Origin: Phycicoccus sp. Soil748
GTDB taxonomy: Bacteria > Actinomycetota > Actinomycetes > Actinomycetales > Dermatophilaceae
Reading direction: 5' to 3'
Assembly: GCF_001428025.1 (NCBI RefSeq)
Contig: NZ_LMSC01000007.1
Coordinates: 237,555-301,554, forward strand
DNA: 64,000 nucleotides
Positions within the stretch are counted from its first letter, which is position 1. Each line of letters opens with the position of its first letter. Positions 54,636 through 64,000 of the stretch are shown one piece after another. The translations under genes were made by a program, and so were the position numbers. The notes under the pieces are model-generated. The model did no database searches and had not been told where the DNA came from. It was given only the letters and a program-made list of their open reading frames with translations.

Positions 54636-55052
54636 ATGGAACCCGGGGGACTCGTGGTGGTCTGCGACGACACGGAGCCGATCCGTCGCCTCATCCGGGT
54701 CAACCTGGAGCTCGAGGGCTTCGAGGTCGAGGAGGCCAGCGAGGGCGGCGAGCTGCTCGAGGTGCTGACCCGCCGGGCCGACCACGGCGAGACGCTGCCG
54801 GGGGTGGTCACCCTCGACGCGCAGATGGAGCCGCGCGACGGCTGGTGGGCCATCAGCCGCATCCGCGCCGACCCGCGGCTGGCCGACATCCCGGTGATCA
54901 TGGTGACGGCCTCGGTGCAGCAGCACGACCGGGTGCAGGCCCGCGCCTCCGGCTTCGACGCCTTCGTCTCCAAGCCGTTCGACCCCGAGGACATCATCGA
55001 CCTCGTCCGCGGCTACATGGCGGGCGGCAGGGGTCACACCGTGGGCGCCTGA
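54636..55052 (+). CDS. Single-domain response regulator (receiver only)
   Basis: A 138-residue CheY-like receiver with no output domain. All key residues are present: the acidic pair in VVVCDDTEPIRR, the phosphoacceptor Asp in VVTLDAQMEPRDGW, Thr in IMVTASV and Lys in VSKPFDPEDI. It starts best at ATG 54636; a GTG nine bases earlier is in frame. There is no histidine kinase in the window, and argS begins 20 bp downstream. It probably acts by protein contact. Confidence 0.9.
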   Translation: MEPGGLVVVCDDTEPIRRLIRVNLELEGFEVEEASEGGELLEVLTRRADHGETLPGVVTLDAQMEPRDGWWAISRIRADPRLADIPVIMVTASVQQHDRVQARASGFDAFVSKPFDPEDIIDLVRGYMAGGRGHTVGA

Positions 55053-55072
55053 GGTCGCCCTAGACTTGCCCG

Positions 55073-56719
55073 GTGACCCCCGAACAGCTTTCTGCTGCCC
55101 TGCGCACCGCCCTCACCGACGCCGTCGCCGCAGGTGACCTCGTCGTGGACGTGTCCGCGGAGGTGCGCGTGGAGCGACCGAGGAACCGCGACCACGGCGA
55201 CTGGTCCACCAACGTCGCGCTGCAGCTGGCCAAGGGCGCCGGTATGCCGCCGCGCGACGTCGCGGCGCTGCTCGCCGACCGGCTCGGCCGGGTCGACGGG
55301 GTCAAGGCCGTCGACATCGCCGGACCCGGGTTCCTCAACATCACGCTCGACGCGGCATCGGCGGGGGAGCTCGCCCGCAGCATCGTCGAGGCGGGAACGA
55401 CCTACGGCCACAACGACTCCGAGGCCGGACACGTCATCAACCTCGAGTACATCTCGGCCAACCCGACCGGCCCGCTGCACCTGGGGCACACCCGCTGGGC
55501 GGCCCTGGGCGACGCGATGAGCCGGCTCCTCAAGGCGTCCGGCGCGACGGTCACGGCCGAGTACTACATCAACGACGCCGGCGCCCAGATGGACAAGTTC
55601 GCCGCCTCGGTCCTCGCCAGGGCCAAGGGTGAGCCCACGCCCGAGGGCGGGTACCCCGGCGCCTACATCGACGACCTCGCCGCGCAGGCGCTCGCGGCCA
55701 GGCCCGACCTGCTCGAGCTCCCCGCCGACGAGGCGCTCGCCGAGGTGCGCCGGCTCGCGTACGCCGCGCAGCTGCAGGACATCAAGGCCACGCTCGCCGA
55801 CTTCGGGGTGCACTTCGACGTGTGGTTCTCCGAGGCCGCGCTGCACGATGCCGGTGCCGTCGAGCAGGCTGTGGAGCGACTGCGCGAGCAGGGCCACGTC
55901 TTCGACGAGGACGGCGCGGTCTGGCTGCGCACGACCGACTTCACCGACGACAAGGACCGGGTGCTGATCCGGGCCAACGGCGAGCCGACCTACTTCGCCG
56001 CCGACGCCGCCTACTACCTGTCCAAGAAGGACCGGGGCTTCGACGAGAAGATCTACCTCCTCGGCGCCGACCACCACGGCTACATCAACCGGCTCAAGGC
56101 CATCGCGGCCTGCGCCGGCGACGACCCGGAGCACAACATCGAGGTGCAGATCGGCCAGCTGGTCAACCTCGGCGGCGCCAAGCTGTCCAAGCGCGCCGGC
56201 AACATCATCGAGCTGCGCGACCTCATCGGCTGGATCGGCACCGACGCGATCCGCTACTCCCTGTCGCGCTACCCGGCCGACAGCCCGCTGTCGCTCGACG
56301 GCGAGGAGCTGCGCAAGCAGACCAACGACAACCCGGTCTTCTACGTGCAGTACGCCCACGCCCGGACGTCCAACGTCGCACGGCTGGCGGGGGAGGACGG
56401 CGTACGGCGTGAGGACGGCTTCGACCCGTCGCTCCTGGGCGACCCCACCGAGGCGGCGCTGTTGGCCATCCTCGGCGACTTCCCCCGGGTCGTCGCCCAG
56501 GCGGCCCACCTGCGCGAGCCGCACCGCGTCGCGCGCTACCTGGAGGACCTCGCGGGCCACTTCCACAAGTGGTACGACACCTGCCGCGTGCGGCCGATGA
56601 CCGCCGACGAGGAGGTCACCGACCTGCACCGCAGCCGGCTGTGGCTCAACGACGCGACGCGTCAGGTCTTGGCCAACGGACTGGACCTCCTGGGGGTCTC
56701 CGCACCAGACAGGATGTAG
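55073..56719 (+). CDS. argS: Arginyl-tRNA synthetase
   Basis: A 548-residue class I synthetase. The N-terminal ArgS domain (RNRDHGDWSTNVALQLAK) precedes the HIGH-type motif HLGHTRWAALGDA near residue 138, after SANPTGPLH. The KMSK-type motif is KLSKRAGN near residue 369, and the C-terminal anticodon-binding domain contains YVQYAHARTSNVARLA and the final LDLLGVSAPDRM. It starts at GTG 55073. It shares the region with a tRNA-Arg gene, and lysA follows three bases later. Confidence 0.96.
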   Translation: MTPEQLSAALRTALTDAVAAGDLVVDVSAEVRVERPRNRDHGDWSTNVALQLAKGAGMPPRDVAALLADRLGRVDGVKAVDIAGPGFLNITLDAASAGELARSIVEAGTTYGHNDSEAGHVINLEYISANPTGPLHLGHTRWAALGDAMSRLLKASGATVTAEYYINDAGAQMDKFAASVLARAKGEPTPEGGYPGAYIDDLAAQALAARPDLLELPADEALAEVRRLAYAAQLQDIKATLADFGVHFDVWFSEAALHDAGAVEQAVERLREQGHVFDEDGAVWLRTTDFTDDKDRVLIRANGEPTYFAADAAYYLSKKDRGFDEKIYLLGADHHGYINRLKAIAACAGDDPEHNIEVQIGQLVNLGGAKLSKRAGNIIELRDLIGWIGTDAIRYSLSRYPADSPLSLDGEELRKQTNDNPVFYVQYAHARTSNVARLAGEDGVRREDGFDPSLLGDPTEAALLAILGDFPRVVAQAAHLREPHRVARYLEDLAGHFHKWYDTCRVRPMTADEEVTDLHRSRLWLNDATRQVLANGLDLLGVSAPDRM

Positions 56720-56722
56720 CCC

Positions 56723-58159
56723 ATGCGCGCTCACGAGGCCGGTGCCCTCCACGCCGAGGGTTACGGCGGGCCACCGCACTGGCTGCCCACGCCCGGCGAC
56801 GTCAACGAGCTGATGCCGCAGCTGTGGCCCCAGACCGTCACGCGTGACGACGAAGGGCGCCTGACCGTCGGCGGCCTCGACGTCGTGAGCATCGCGCGCG
56901 AGTTCGGCACGGCTGCCTACGTCCTGGACGAGGAGGACTTCCGTGCGCGGGCGCGGGCGTTCCGCGACGACTTCGCCGAGCCGTTCGCCGAGCTCGGGGG
57001 AGTCGACGTCTACTACGCGGGCAAGGCGTTCCTGTGCACCGAGGTCGCGCGGTGGGTGGCCGACGAGGGCCTGTGCCTCGACGTCTGCTCCGGCGGGGAG
57101 CTGGCCGTCGCGCAGCGCGCGGGGTTCCCTGCACAGCGAATCGGCTTGCACGGCAACAACAAGAGCGTCGCCGAGATCCGCCAGGCACTCGACTACGGCG
57201 TGGGCCGGATCGTGGTGGACTCGTTCGAGGAGATCGAGCGCATCGCCGCGGTGGCGGCCGAGCTCGGGGTCCCCGCGCCGGTGATGGTGCGCGTGACGGT
57301 GGGCGTCGAGGCCCACACCCACGAGTTCATCGCGACCGCCCACGAGGACCAGAAGTTCGGCTTCTCCCTCGCCGGGGGACGGGCGGCGGAGGCCATCGCC
57401 CGGATCCTCGAGCACGCCGAGACCCTCGACCTGCTCGGCCTGCACTCCCACATCGGCTCGCAGATCTTCGACACGTCGGGGTTCGAGGTCTCCGCGCGGC
57501 GACTCATCGGGCTGCACGCAGAGGTGGCCCGCGTCCACGGGGTGCACATGCCCGAGCTCGACCTCGGCGGCGGCTACGGCATCGCCTACACCTCCGAGCA
57601 CGAGCCCCTGACGCCGCGACAGCTCGGCGAGCAGATGGCCGGCCTGGTGGCGCGGGAGCTCAAGACCGTCGGCGACGGCAGCCCCGGCACCCCCGCCCCG
57701 AAAGTGTCGATCGAGCCGGGCCGGGCCATCGCCGGCCCCAGCACGTTCACGCTCTACGAGGTGGGGACCGTCAAGGACGTCGACCTCGGCGGCAGCGCGA
57801 AGCGCACCTACGTGTCGGTCGACGGCGGCATGAGCGACAACATCCGCACAGCGCTCTACGACGCCGACTACTCGTGCACCCTGGCCAGCCGCCGCTCGGA
57901 CGCGGCACCGCGCCTCGCCCGGGTGGTGGGCAGGCACTGCGAGAGCGGCGACATCGTGGTCATGGACGAGTACCTGCCCGACGACGTGACGGCAGGGGAC
58001 CTGCTCGCCGTCCCCGGCACGGGGGCCTACTGCCGCAGCATGGCCAGCCAGTACAACCACACCCCGCGGCCCCCCGTCATCGCGGTGCGCGACGGGCAGG
58101 CGCGCGTCATCGTGCGGCGCGAGACGGTGGAGGATCTGCTGGCGCTGGATGTCGGGTGA
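56723..58159 (+). CDS. lysA: Diaminopimelate decarboxylase
   Basis: A 478-residue PLP enzyme for the last step of lysine synthesis. The PLP lysine is in VYYAGKAFLC near residue 99; HSHIGSQIF, LDLGGGYGIAYT, EPGRAIAGPS and the active-site CESGD (GRHCESGDIVV) are all present. The ATG at 56723 is three bases after the argS stop, and the argS-lysA-hom-thrC-thrB-rho order is a known actinobacterial arrangement. Confidence 0.96.
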   Translation: MRAHEAGALHAEGYGGPPHWLPTPGDVNELMPQLWPQTVTRDDEGRLTVGGLDVVSIAREFGTAAYVLDEEDFRARARAFRDDFAEPFAELGGVDVYYAGKAFLCTEVARWVADEGLCLDVCSGGELAVAQRAGFPAQRIGLHGNNKSVAEIRQALDYGVGRIVVDSFEEIERIAAVAAELGVPAPVMVRVTVGVEAHTHEFIATAHEDQKFGFSLAGGRAAEAIARILEHAETLDLLGLHSHIGSQIFDTSGFEVSARRLIGLHAEVARVHGVHMPELDLGGGYGIAYTSEHEPLTPRQLGEQMAGLVARELKTVGDGSPGTPAPKVSIEPGRAIAGPSTFTLYEVGTVKDVDLGGSAKRTYVSVDGGMSDNIRTALYDADYSCTLASRRSDAAPRLARVVGRHCESGDIVVMDEYLPDDVTAGDLLAVPGTGAYCRSMASQYNHTPRPPVIAVRDGQARVIVRRETVEDLLALDVG

Positions 58160-58291
58160 GGAGATCTCCCGCAACGGGTCCGCCCCGGCGCAAGATCGTC
58201 CGGATGACGGAACAATGAGCGTCCACGACGTGGTCACGCGGCACCATGGGCCGCACGCACACCAAGCCCCTCGGGGCGCTGAGGAGCACTC

Positions 58292-59641
58292 GTGAGTGAC
58301 AGCCAGATTGCCGCGGCAGGCGAGCCGCTGCGCGTCGCCCTGCTCGGGTGTGGGGTGGTGGGGTCCTCGGTGGCCCGCATGCTCGTGGACCACGCCGACG
58401 ACCTGGCGGCGCGGGTCGGCCGACCGCTCGAGCTCGTGGGCATCGCCGTACGGCGCGCCGGCCGCGACCGCTCGGACCTCCCCGTCGACCCGTCGCTGTT
58501 CACCACCGACGCCGACTCGCTCGTCACCCGCGCCGACATCGTCATCGAGGTCATCGGCGGCATCGAGCCGGCCAAGGGCTTGATCGAGAAGGCCATGGCC
58601 CACGGGGCGTCGGTCGTGTCAGCCAACAAGGCGCTGCTCGCCGAGGCCGGCCCGAGCCTCTACGCCTCGGCAGCGATGCACGGCGTGGACCTCTACTACG
58701 AGGCCGCGGTCGCGGGCGCCATACCGATCCTGCGCCCCATCCGTGAGTCCCTCGCGGGCGACGACGTGCGCAAGGTCCTCGGCATCGTCAACGGCACCAC
58801 CAACTACGTCCTCGACAAGATGGACACGACCGGCATGGGCTTCGCCGAGGCCGTCGAGCAGGCCCAGGCGCTCGGCTACGCCGAGGCCGACCCCACCGCC
58901 GACGTCGAGGGTTTCGACGCCGCCGCGAAGGCCGCGATCCTGGCGTCGCTGGCGTTCCACACGCGGGTCTCCAGCGACCAGGTCCACCGCGAGGGCATCA
59001 CCGAGGTCAGCGCTGCCGATGTGCAGGCCGCGCGCGAGATGGACTGTGTCGTCAAGCTGCTCGCGATCTGCGAGCGCACCGAGGCAGCCGGTCCTGACGG
59101 CCGGCCCGCGCCCGGGGTCAGCGTCCGGGTCCACCCGGCGATGATCCCGCGGTCGCACCCGCTCGGTGGCGTCCGCGACGCGTTCAACGCGGTCTTCGTC
59201 GAGGCTGACGCAGCCGGCCAGCTCATGTTCTACGGCAAGGGTGCCGGCGGCGACCCGACCGCCAGCGCGGTCCTCGGCGATGTCGTCGCCGTGGCGCGCC
59301 ACCGGGTCGGCGGAGGCCGCGGCCCGGGGGAGTCGGCGTACGCCGACCTGCCCGTCCTGAGCATGGGCCAGGCCCTCACGCGGTACCACATCAGCCTCGC
59401 CGTGGCCGACCGCCCGGGCGTGCTCGCCCAGGTCGCCACCGCGTTCGCCGCCCACGACGTCTCGATCGAGACGGTGCGCCAGAAGGTGGTCGAGGGGGAG
59501 GGCGGGGCGCCCACCGAGGCCAGCCTCGTCGTCGTCACCCACACCGCCCCCGATGCCGCGCTGTCCGCGACGGTGGAGGCCCTCGCCGCGCTCGACACCG
59601 TGCGCGAGGTCACCTCCGTGATGAGGGTGGAGGGCGCCTGA
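58292..59641 (+). CDS. hom: Homoserine dehydrogenase with ACT domain
   Basis: A 449-residue enzyme reducing aspartate semialdehyde to homoserine. NAD(P)-binding [16 protein letters not shown] near the N-terminus, the catalytic lysine region [21 protein letters not shown] and [20 protein letters not shown] are visible. The last 85 residues ([20 protein letters not shown]) form an ACT domain, the likely site of threonine feedback. GTG 58292 follows GAGGAG. The gene overlaps thrC by one base. Confidence 0.96.
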   Translation: MSDSQIAAAGEPLRVALLGCGVVGSSVARMLVDHADDLAARVGRPLELVGIAVRRAGRDRSDLPVDPSLFTTDADSLVTRADIVIEVIGGIEPAKGLIEKAMAHGASVVSANKALLAEAGPSLYASAAMHGVDLYYEAAVAGAIPILRPIRESLAGDDVRKVLGIVNGTTNYVLDKMDTTGMGFAEAVEQAQALGYAEADPTADVEGFDAAAKAAILASLAFHTRVSSDQVHREGITEVSAADVQAAREMDCVVKLLAICERTEAAGPDGRPAPGVSVRVHPAMIPRSHPLGGVRDAFNAVFVEADAAGQLMFYGKGAGGDPTASAVLGDVVAVARHRVGGGRGPGESAYADLPVLSMGQALTRYHISLAVADRPGVLAQVATAFAAHDVSIETVRQKVVEGEGGAPTEASLVVVTHTAPDAALSATVEALAALDTVREVTSVMRVEGA

Positions 59642-60726
59642 TGGCCACGTTGTGGAAGGGCGTCATCCGCGAGTACGCCGACCGCCTCCCGACGCTCGCC
59701 GGAGCGCCGGTGGTGACGCTGCAGGAGGGCGGCACACCGCTCATCCCCGCGGAGCACCTGTCGTCCCTCACCGGGGCGGACGTCTGGGTGAAGTACGAGG
59801 GGCTCAACCCCACCGGCTCCTTCAAGGACCGGGGCATGACGGCCGCGATCTCGGTCGCCGCACGCAACGGCGCCAAGGCCGTCATCTGCGCGTCGACGGG
59901 CAACACGAGCGCCAGCGCCGCGGCCTACGCCACCAAGGCGGGTATGGCGTGTGCGGTCCTCGTCCCGGACGGCAAGATCGCGATGGGCAAGCTCAGCCAG
60001 GCCATCGCCCACGGGGCGACCCTCCTGCAGGTCGACGGCAACTTCGACGCCTGCCTCACGCTGGCCCGCAAGCTCGCCGAGGCCTACCCCGTCGAACTGG
60101 TCAACTCGGTCAACCCCGCTCGCATCGAGGGGCAGAAGACCGCCTCCTTCGAGGTCGTCGACGCCCTCGGCGACGCCCCTGAGATCCACTGCCTCCCCGT
60201 CGGCAACGCCGGCAACATCACCGCCTACTGGAAGGGCTACCGCGAGTACCACCGCGACTCCGACCAGCCCGGCCCGGCGACGCGGCTGCCGCAGATGTGG
60301 GGCTTCCAGGCCGCGGGTGCGGCGCCGATCGTCCTCGGCCACCCGGTCGACGAGCCAGACACCGTCGCCACCGCGATCCGCATCGGCAACCCGGCCTCGT
60401 GGAAGCAGGCGGAGGCCGCCCGCGACGAGTCCGGCGGGCGGATCGAGTCGGTGACCGACGAGCAGATCCTGCACGCCCACCGGGTGCTGTCCTCGCGTGA
60501 GGGCATCTTCGTGGAGCCGGGTTCCGCTGCGTCCGTCGCCGGGCTCCTGCAGGCCGCCGAGGCAGGGCACGTGCCCGCCGGGGCCAGGATCGTCTGCACC
60601 GTCACGGGCCACGGCCTCAAGGACCCGCAGTGGGCCCTGCGCAACGCCGACGGATCCGACGTCACGCCGACGCGGGTGCCGGTCGACGCGTTCACCGCCG
60701 CGCAAGCGCTGGGGCTGGACGGCTGA
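59641..60726 (+). CDS. thrC: Threonine synthase
   Basis: A 361-residue PLP-dependent enzyme converting O-phosphohomoserine to threonine. The PLP lysine is in [15 protein letters not shown] near residue 60, then [16 protein letters not shown] and the phosphate loop [15 protein letters not shown]. It is the short class of threonine synthase typical of actinobacteria. Its start shares one base with the hom stop (TGATG), and its stop shares one with the thrB start. Confidence 0.96.
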   Translation: MATLWKGVIREYADRLPTLAGAPVVTLQEGGTPLIPAEHLSSLTGADVWVKYEGLNPTGSFKDRGMTAAISVAARNGAKAVICASTGNTSASAAAYATKAGMACAVLVPDGKIAMGKLSQAIAHGATLLQVDGNFDACLTLARKLAEAYPVELVNSVNPARIEGQKTASFEVVDALGDAPEIHCLPVGNAGNITAYWKGYREYHRDSDQPGPATRLPQMWGFQAAGAAPIVLGHPVDEPDTVATAIRIGNPASWKQAEAARDESGGRIESVTDEQILHAHRVLSSREGIFVEPGSAASVAGLLQAAEAGHVPAGARIVCTVTGHGLKDPQWALRNADGSDVTPTRVPVDAFTAAQALGLDG

Positions 60727-61664
60727 TGGCGGCTGCCCTGCGAGCGGGGGCGGCCGTCGAGGTGCGGGTGCCGGCCAGCAGCGCCAACCTCGGGCCCGGC
60801 TTCGACTCGGTGGGGCTGGCACTCGGGCTCTGGGACACCTGTGTCGCCACCGTCACCGAGGCACCCGGGCTGCTGATCGAGGTCGAGGGCCAGGGCGCGG
60901 GGGAGGTGCCCCTCGACGCCACCCACCTCGTGCACCGCTCGATGCTGCGGGCGTGGGACGAGCTCGGCGTGGCTGCACCTCTCGGCCTCTCCCTGCGGTG
61001 CCGCAACGAGGTGCCCCACGGGCGGGGCCTCGGTTCGTCGGCGACCGCGATCGTCACGGGCATCGTTGCGGCCCAGGCACTTCACGACGTATCCCGCGGG
61101 TGCGAGGGCGACGTCGACCTCGCCTTCACCAACACGCTGGCCGCGCGCATGGAGGGTCACCCGGACAACTCCTCGGCCTCCGTCTTCGGGGGCCTCACCC
61201 TGTCGTGGTCCGACGGCGGCGACGACCCCACGCACACCCTGCAGCTGGACCTGCACCCCGACGTGCGCGTGCTCGTCCTGGTGCCGGCGAAGCAGCTGTC
61301 CACCGCGAAGGCCCGCTCGGTGCTGCCGACCCACGTCCGGCACGGCGACGCGGCGCTCAACTCGGCGCGGGCGGCGCTGCTCGTGCAGGCCCTGACCGCG
61401 CACCCGGAGCACCTGCTGGCCGGCACCCGGGAGTGGCTCCACCAGGAGGCCCGGCGCGAGTCGTTCGGCGGGTCGATGGAGGTCGTCGACCGGCTGCGGG
61501 CCGCCGGGCACGCCGCCGTCATCTCCGGCGCCGGCCCCTCGGTCCTCGTGCTCTCGACCGTCGGCCCGGTCGACGGCGTGGAGGCCCTCGTCGACGACGC
61601 CTGGGACGTCCTGTCGCCCGGCGTGCCGTCCACAGGTGCGCAGGTCAGGCGCCTCCGGCCCTGA
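60726..61664 (+). CDS. thrB: Homoserine kinase
   Basis: A 312-residue GHMP kinase that phosphorylates homoserine. Motif 1 PASSANLGPGFDSVG is near residue 18, the GHMP ATP loop is VPHGRGLGSSATAIVTG near residue 100, and motif 3 is VISGAGPSVLVL. It completes the hom-thrC-thrB operon, with translational coupling throughout. A long leader separates it from rho. Confidence 0.96.
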   Translation: MAAALRAGAAVEVRVPASSANLGPGFDSVGLALGLWDTCVATVTEAPGLLIEVEGQGAGEVPLDATHLVHRSMLRAWDELGVAAPLGLSLRCRNEVPHGRGLGSSATAIVTGIVAAQALHDVSRGCEGDVDLAFTNTLAARMEGHPDNSSASVFGGLTLSWSDGGDDPTHTLQLDLHPDVRVLVLVPAKQLSTAKARSVLPTHVRHGDAALNSARAALLVQALTAHPEHLLAGTREWLHQEARRESFGGSMEVVDRLRAAGHAAVISGAGPSVLVLSTVGPVDGVEALVDDAWDVLSPGVPSTGAQVRRLRP

Positions 61665-61901
61665 GGCGACAATCTGGGCACGTTGGACTTCTGGCAGGGG
61701 CAACGGTGTTACATTGAGCACGCACCCGCAGCCGATGGCGCCCCTTCGCCCATCCACCAGCGGGTCGCACCCTCCACATGCTGGCGGCCTTGAGGCCGCC
61801 TGCCTCGCTGTGCCGCATGTGGCTCCACCGGTCAGCGTTGCCTGACCCAAGCACCGGCCCGGGATCTGAACCCGGCCGCATACGAGGGGGAAGGATCCTT
61901 C
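61665..61901 (+). promoter_or_regulatory. rho promoter and structured leader
   Basis: A 237-bp gap. TTGGAC at 61683-61688 and a TACATT at 61710-61715 could be a promoter, although the 21-base spacer is long. The leader then contains a two-tier hairpin: CCACATGC (61774-61781) with GCATGTGG (61815-61822) enclosing GGCGGCC (61783-61789) with GGCCGCC (61794-61800). No T-run follows. A regulatory role in rho autoregulation is plausible but unproven. Confidence 0.45.
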
Positions 61902-63965
61902 GTGACAGACACCACCACTCTCGACACTGCGTCGTCGCAGGACGAGAAGCCTCGCCGTTCCGGCGCGCTGAGCACCATGAAGGTGGCCGAGCTCCAGGGG
62001 CTCGCCGCGAGCATGGGCATCACCGGCACCGCCAAGATGCGCAAGGGTGACCTCGTCACCGCCATCAAGGACCGCCAGTCCGGTGGCCCGGCGCCGCGCA
62101 ACGACCACGGCCGTTCCGTGGCCACCGAGACCGCGACCGCGCCGGCCTCCCAGCAGCAGAGCACCCCCTCTGCCGAGGTCGCGCAGGCCGACTCCGCCCA
62201 GGCCCCGTCGCAGGCCGCGCCCACGCAGGACGGTGCCCCCCGTGCCCGTCGCGAGCGCGGCGAGCGCCGTGAGCGCACCCAGCAGCAGCGCGAGGAGCGC
62301 CAGCAGTCCCGCGAGGCCGCGGTCGAGCGCCAGCAGGACGACCGCCAGCCCACTCGCGACGACCGCCAGCAGGGCGAGCGCGGTGACCGCAACGAGCGCG
62401 GCGACCGCCAGCAGCCCGAGCGCGGCGACCGCCAGCAGCCCGAGCGCGGCGACCGCCAGGGTCAGCGCGACCAGCAGGGCGAGCGCAACGACCGCCAGGG
62501 TCAGCGCGACCAGCAGGGCGAGCGCAACGACCGCCAGCAGGCCGAGCGCGGCGACCGCCAGGGTCAGCGCGACCAGCAGGGCGAGCGCAACGACCGCCAG
62601 CAGCCCGAGCGCACCGACCGTCAGCAGGGCCAGCGCGACCAGCAGCAGGACGGTCAGGGGGGCCAGGGCCAGAACCAGGGCTACGGCGACGACGAGGACG
62701 GTCGTGGCGGCCGTCGACGCAACCGCAACCGCAACCGCAACCGTGACAAGCGCGGTCGCGGCCGCGAGTACGGCGACTACGACAACGAGCCCCAGGTGGC
62801 CGAGGACGACGTGCTCGTCCCCGTGGCCGGCATCCTCGACGTGCTGGAGAACTACGCCTTCGTCCGCACCTCCGGCTACCTGCCCGGGGCGAACGACGTC
62901 TACGTCCCGTTGGGCACCGTCAAGAAGAACGGCATGCGCAAGGGTGACGCCGTCACCGGTGCGGTCAAGGCCCACGCGGACGACCAGCAGCAGAACCAGC
63001 GCCAGAAGTTCAACGCCCTGGTGCGCCTCGACACGGTCAACGGCATGTCGCCGGAGGAGGCCCGCAAGCGGGTCGAGTTCGGCAAGCTGACGCCGCTCTA
63101 CCCCCAGCAGCGGCTGCGCCTGGAGACCGACCCGCACCTGCTCACCACCAGGGTCATCGACCTGGTGGCGCCGATCGGCAAGGGCCAGCGCGGGCTCATC
63201 GTCGCCCCGGCCAAGGCGGGCAAGACCATGGTCATGCAGGCCATCGCCAACGCCATCACGACCAACAACCCCGAGTGCCACCTCATGGTCGTCCTCGTCG
63301 ACGAGCGGCCCGAAGAGGTCACCGACATGCAGCGCGCGGTCAAGGGCGAGGTCATCTCCTCGACCTTCGACCGGCCGGCGGAGGACCACACCACGGTGGC
63401 CGAGCTCGCGATCGAGCGGGCCAAGCGCCTGGTCGAGATGGGCCACGACGTCGTCGTCCTGCTCGACTCGATCACCAAGCTCGGGCGCGCCTACAACCTC
63501 GCCGCGCCGGCGAGCGGCCGGATCCTGTCCGGTGGCGTCGACAGCGCCGCGCTCTACCCGCCCAAGAAGTTCTTCGGGGCCGCCCGCAACATCGAGAACG
63601 GTGGCTCGCTGACCATCCTCGCGACGGCGCTGGTGGAGACCGGGTCGCGCATGGACGAGGTGATCTTCGAGGAGTTCAAGGGCACCGGCAACATGGAGCT
63701 CAAGCTCGACCGGGGCCTGGCCAACCGCCGGATCTTCCCCGCGGTCGACATCAACAACTCGGGCACCCGCAAGGAGGAGATCCTCCTCTCGGGCGAGGAG
63801 CTCAAGATCATGTGGAAGCTGCGCCGGGTACTGGCGGCCCTCGACCAGCAGCAGGGCATCGAGCTGCTCATCGACCGGCTCAAGAAGACCCGCAGCAACG
63901 CGGAGTTCCTCATGCAGGTGCAGCAGAACTCCTCGCTGCGCCCCGGGGACGACGACCACAGCTGA
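61902..63965 (+). CDS. rho: Transcription termination factor Rho with long Gln/Arg-rich insert
   Basis: A 687-residue Rho. Residues 25-62 form the Rho_N/SAP-like helix domain (MKVAELQGLAASMGITGTAK). Residues 65-295 are a low-complexity insert rich in Gln, Arg, Asp and Gly with internal repeats. The RNA-binding domain starts about residue 298 (VPVAGILDVLENYAFVRTSG), and the RecA-like ATPase has the P-loop APAKAGKTM near residue 434, VDERPEEVTDM, VVVLLDSITKLGRAYN and the C-terminal LANRRIFPAVDINNSGTRKE. The start is GTG 61902 with a strong GAGGGGGAAGGA site. Such inserts are typical of actinobacterial Rho and bind extra RNA. Confidence 0.96.
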   Translation: MTDTTTLDTASSQDEKPRRSGALSTMKVAELQGLAASMGITGTAKMRKGDLVTAIKDRQSGGPAPRNDHGRSVATETATAPASQQQSTPSAEVAQADSAQAPSQAAPTQDGAPRARRERGERRERTQQQREERQQSREAAVERQQDDRQPTRDDRQQGERGDRNERGDRQQPERGDRQQPERGDRQGQRDQQGERNDRQGQRDQQGERNDRQQAERGDRQGQRDQQGERNDRQQPERTDRQQGQRDQQQDGQGGQGQNQGYGDDEDGRGGRRRNRNRNRNRDKRGRGREYGDYDNEPQVAEDDVLVPVAGILDVLENYAFVRTSGYLPGANDVYVPLGTVKKNGMRKGDAVTGAVKAHADDQQQNQRQKFNALVRLDTVNGMSPEEARKRVEFGKLTPLYPQQRLRLETDPHLLTTRVIDLVAPIGKGQRGLIVAPAKAGKTMVMQAIANAITTNNPECHLMVVLVDERPEEVTDMQRAVKGEVISSTFDRPAEDHTTVAELAIERAKRLVEMGHDVVVLLDSITKLGRAYNLAAPASGRILSGGVDSAALYPPKKFFGAARNIENGGSLTILATALVETGSRMDEVIFEEFKGTGNMELKLDRGLANRRIFPAVDINNSGTRKEEILLSGEELKIMWKLRRVLAALDQQQGIELLIDRLKKTRSNAEFLMQVQQNSSLRPGDDDHS
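62350..62680 (+). repeat. Intragenic tandem repeats in rho
   Basis: In-frame repeats of 24 bp (encoding RGDRQQPE) and 39 bp or so (encoding RNDRQGQRDQQGE) alternate across this stretch, with some units identical at base level. They should be prone to length change by slippage while keeping the frame. They form the core of the disordered insert of Rho. Confidence 0.85.
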
Positions 63966-64000
63966 CCAGCTGCTCGAGTGCAAGCCATCCGGGCGGGGCC

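Noticed and set aside
62350..62680. Regular short repeats that resemble a CRISPR array at first sight.
   Set aside because: Units are in-frame within rho, the between-repeat parts are themselves repeats and not unique spacers, and there are no cas genes.

Overview
The window is a high-GC actinobacterial chromosome segment. The evidence is uniform G/C-ending codons, frequent GTG starts, a SigR/RsrA thiol-stress pair, a nickel superoxide dismutase with its SodX protease, the actinobacterial fused 2-oxoglutarate decarboxylase/dehydrogenase (Kgd), a Gln/Arg-rich Rho, a 24-residue bL37-type ribosomal protein and a DUF6104-type small protein. The content fits Micrococcales, perhaps the Intrasporangiaceae, but that is a guess from gene content and not a search result.

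Layout. 1-6 kb: an ECF sigma factor with a downstream partner cut by the window edge, a membrane protein, a doxX-aroA-rsgA operon (minus strand), and an SRAP-domain protein followed by a small hydrolase. 6-7.3 kb: sigR-rsrA behind a textbook SigR-type promoter, then the bL37 gene. 7.6-10.6 kb: a 39-residue peptide gene and two membrane HD-domain proteins (one intact HD-GYP, one degenerate). 10.6-14.5 kb: a DUF3311/sodium-solute symporter pair and a large secreted Cys-rich protein. 14.8-20 kb: a lone Flp pilin; a minus-strand operon of a polar amino acid ABC transporter running without a gap into sodX and then sodN; and a malic enzyme.

20-42 kb is a surface polysaccharide and envelope region. 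It has a 4-epimerase and UDP-sugar dehydrogenase (+), a lower-GC block of glycosyltransferases, a Wzx-like flippase, a WecA-like initiating transferase and a CapD/WbpM-like dehydratase (-). These are followed by a sortase-sorted surface protein, a DUF4012 protein and a Wzy-like polymerase (+). Next comes a scrap-yard of broken genes, then an unusual set: a Tat-type secreted protein facing an HprK-like kinase, two PqqD-like proteins and a nucleotidyltransferase. A Wzz/BY-kinase fusion closes the region. A 13-bp motif, CCGAACGGWYGAG, recurs in four intergenic regions: ahead of the 39-residue peptide/HD-GYP genes, the epimerase operon, the surface protein and the Tat-type protein. It may mark a surface/second-messenger regulon.

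42-64 kb is mostly housekeeping: an MDR oxidoreductase, an SGNH hydrolase, two tiny proteins, kgd, an ABC-2 exporter, two CNNM/CorC-type CBS proteins, a DUF559-type nuclease-like gene bracketed by two copies of a 58-bp palindromic repeat, tRNA-Arg(CCG), a single-domain response regulator, argS-lysA-hom-thrC-thrB, and rho with a structured leader. No transposase, integrase, CRISPR array or rRNA was seen.
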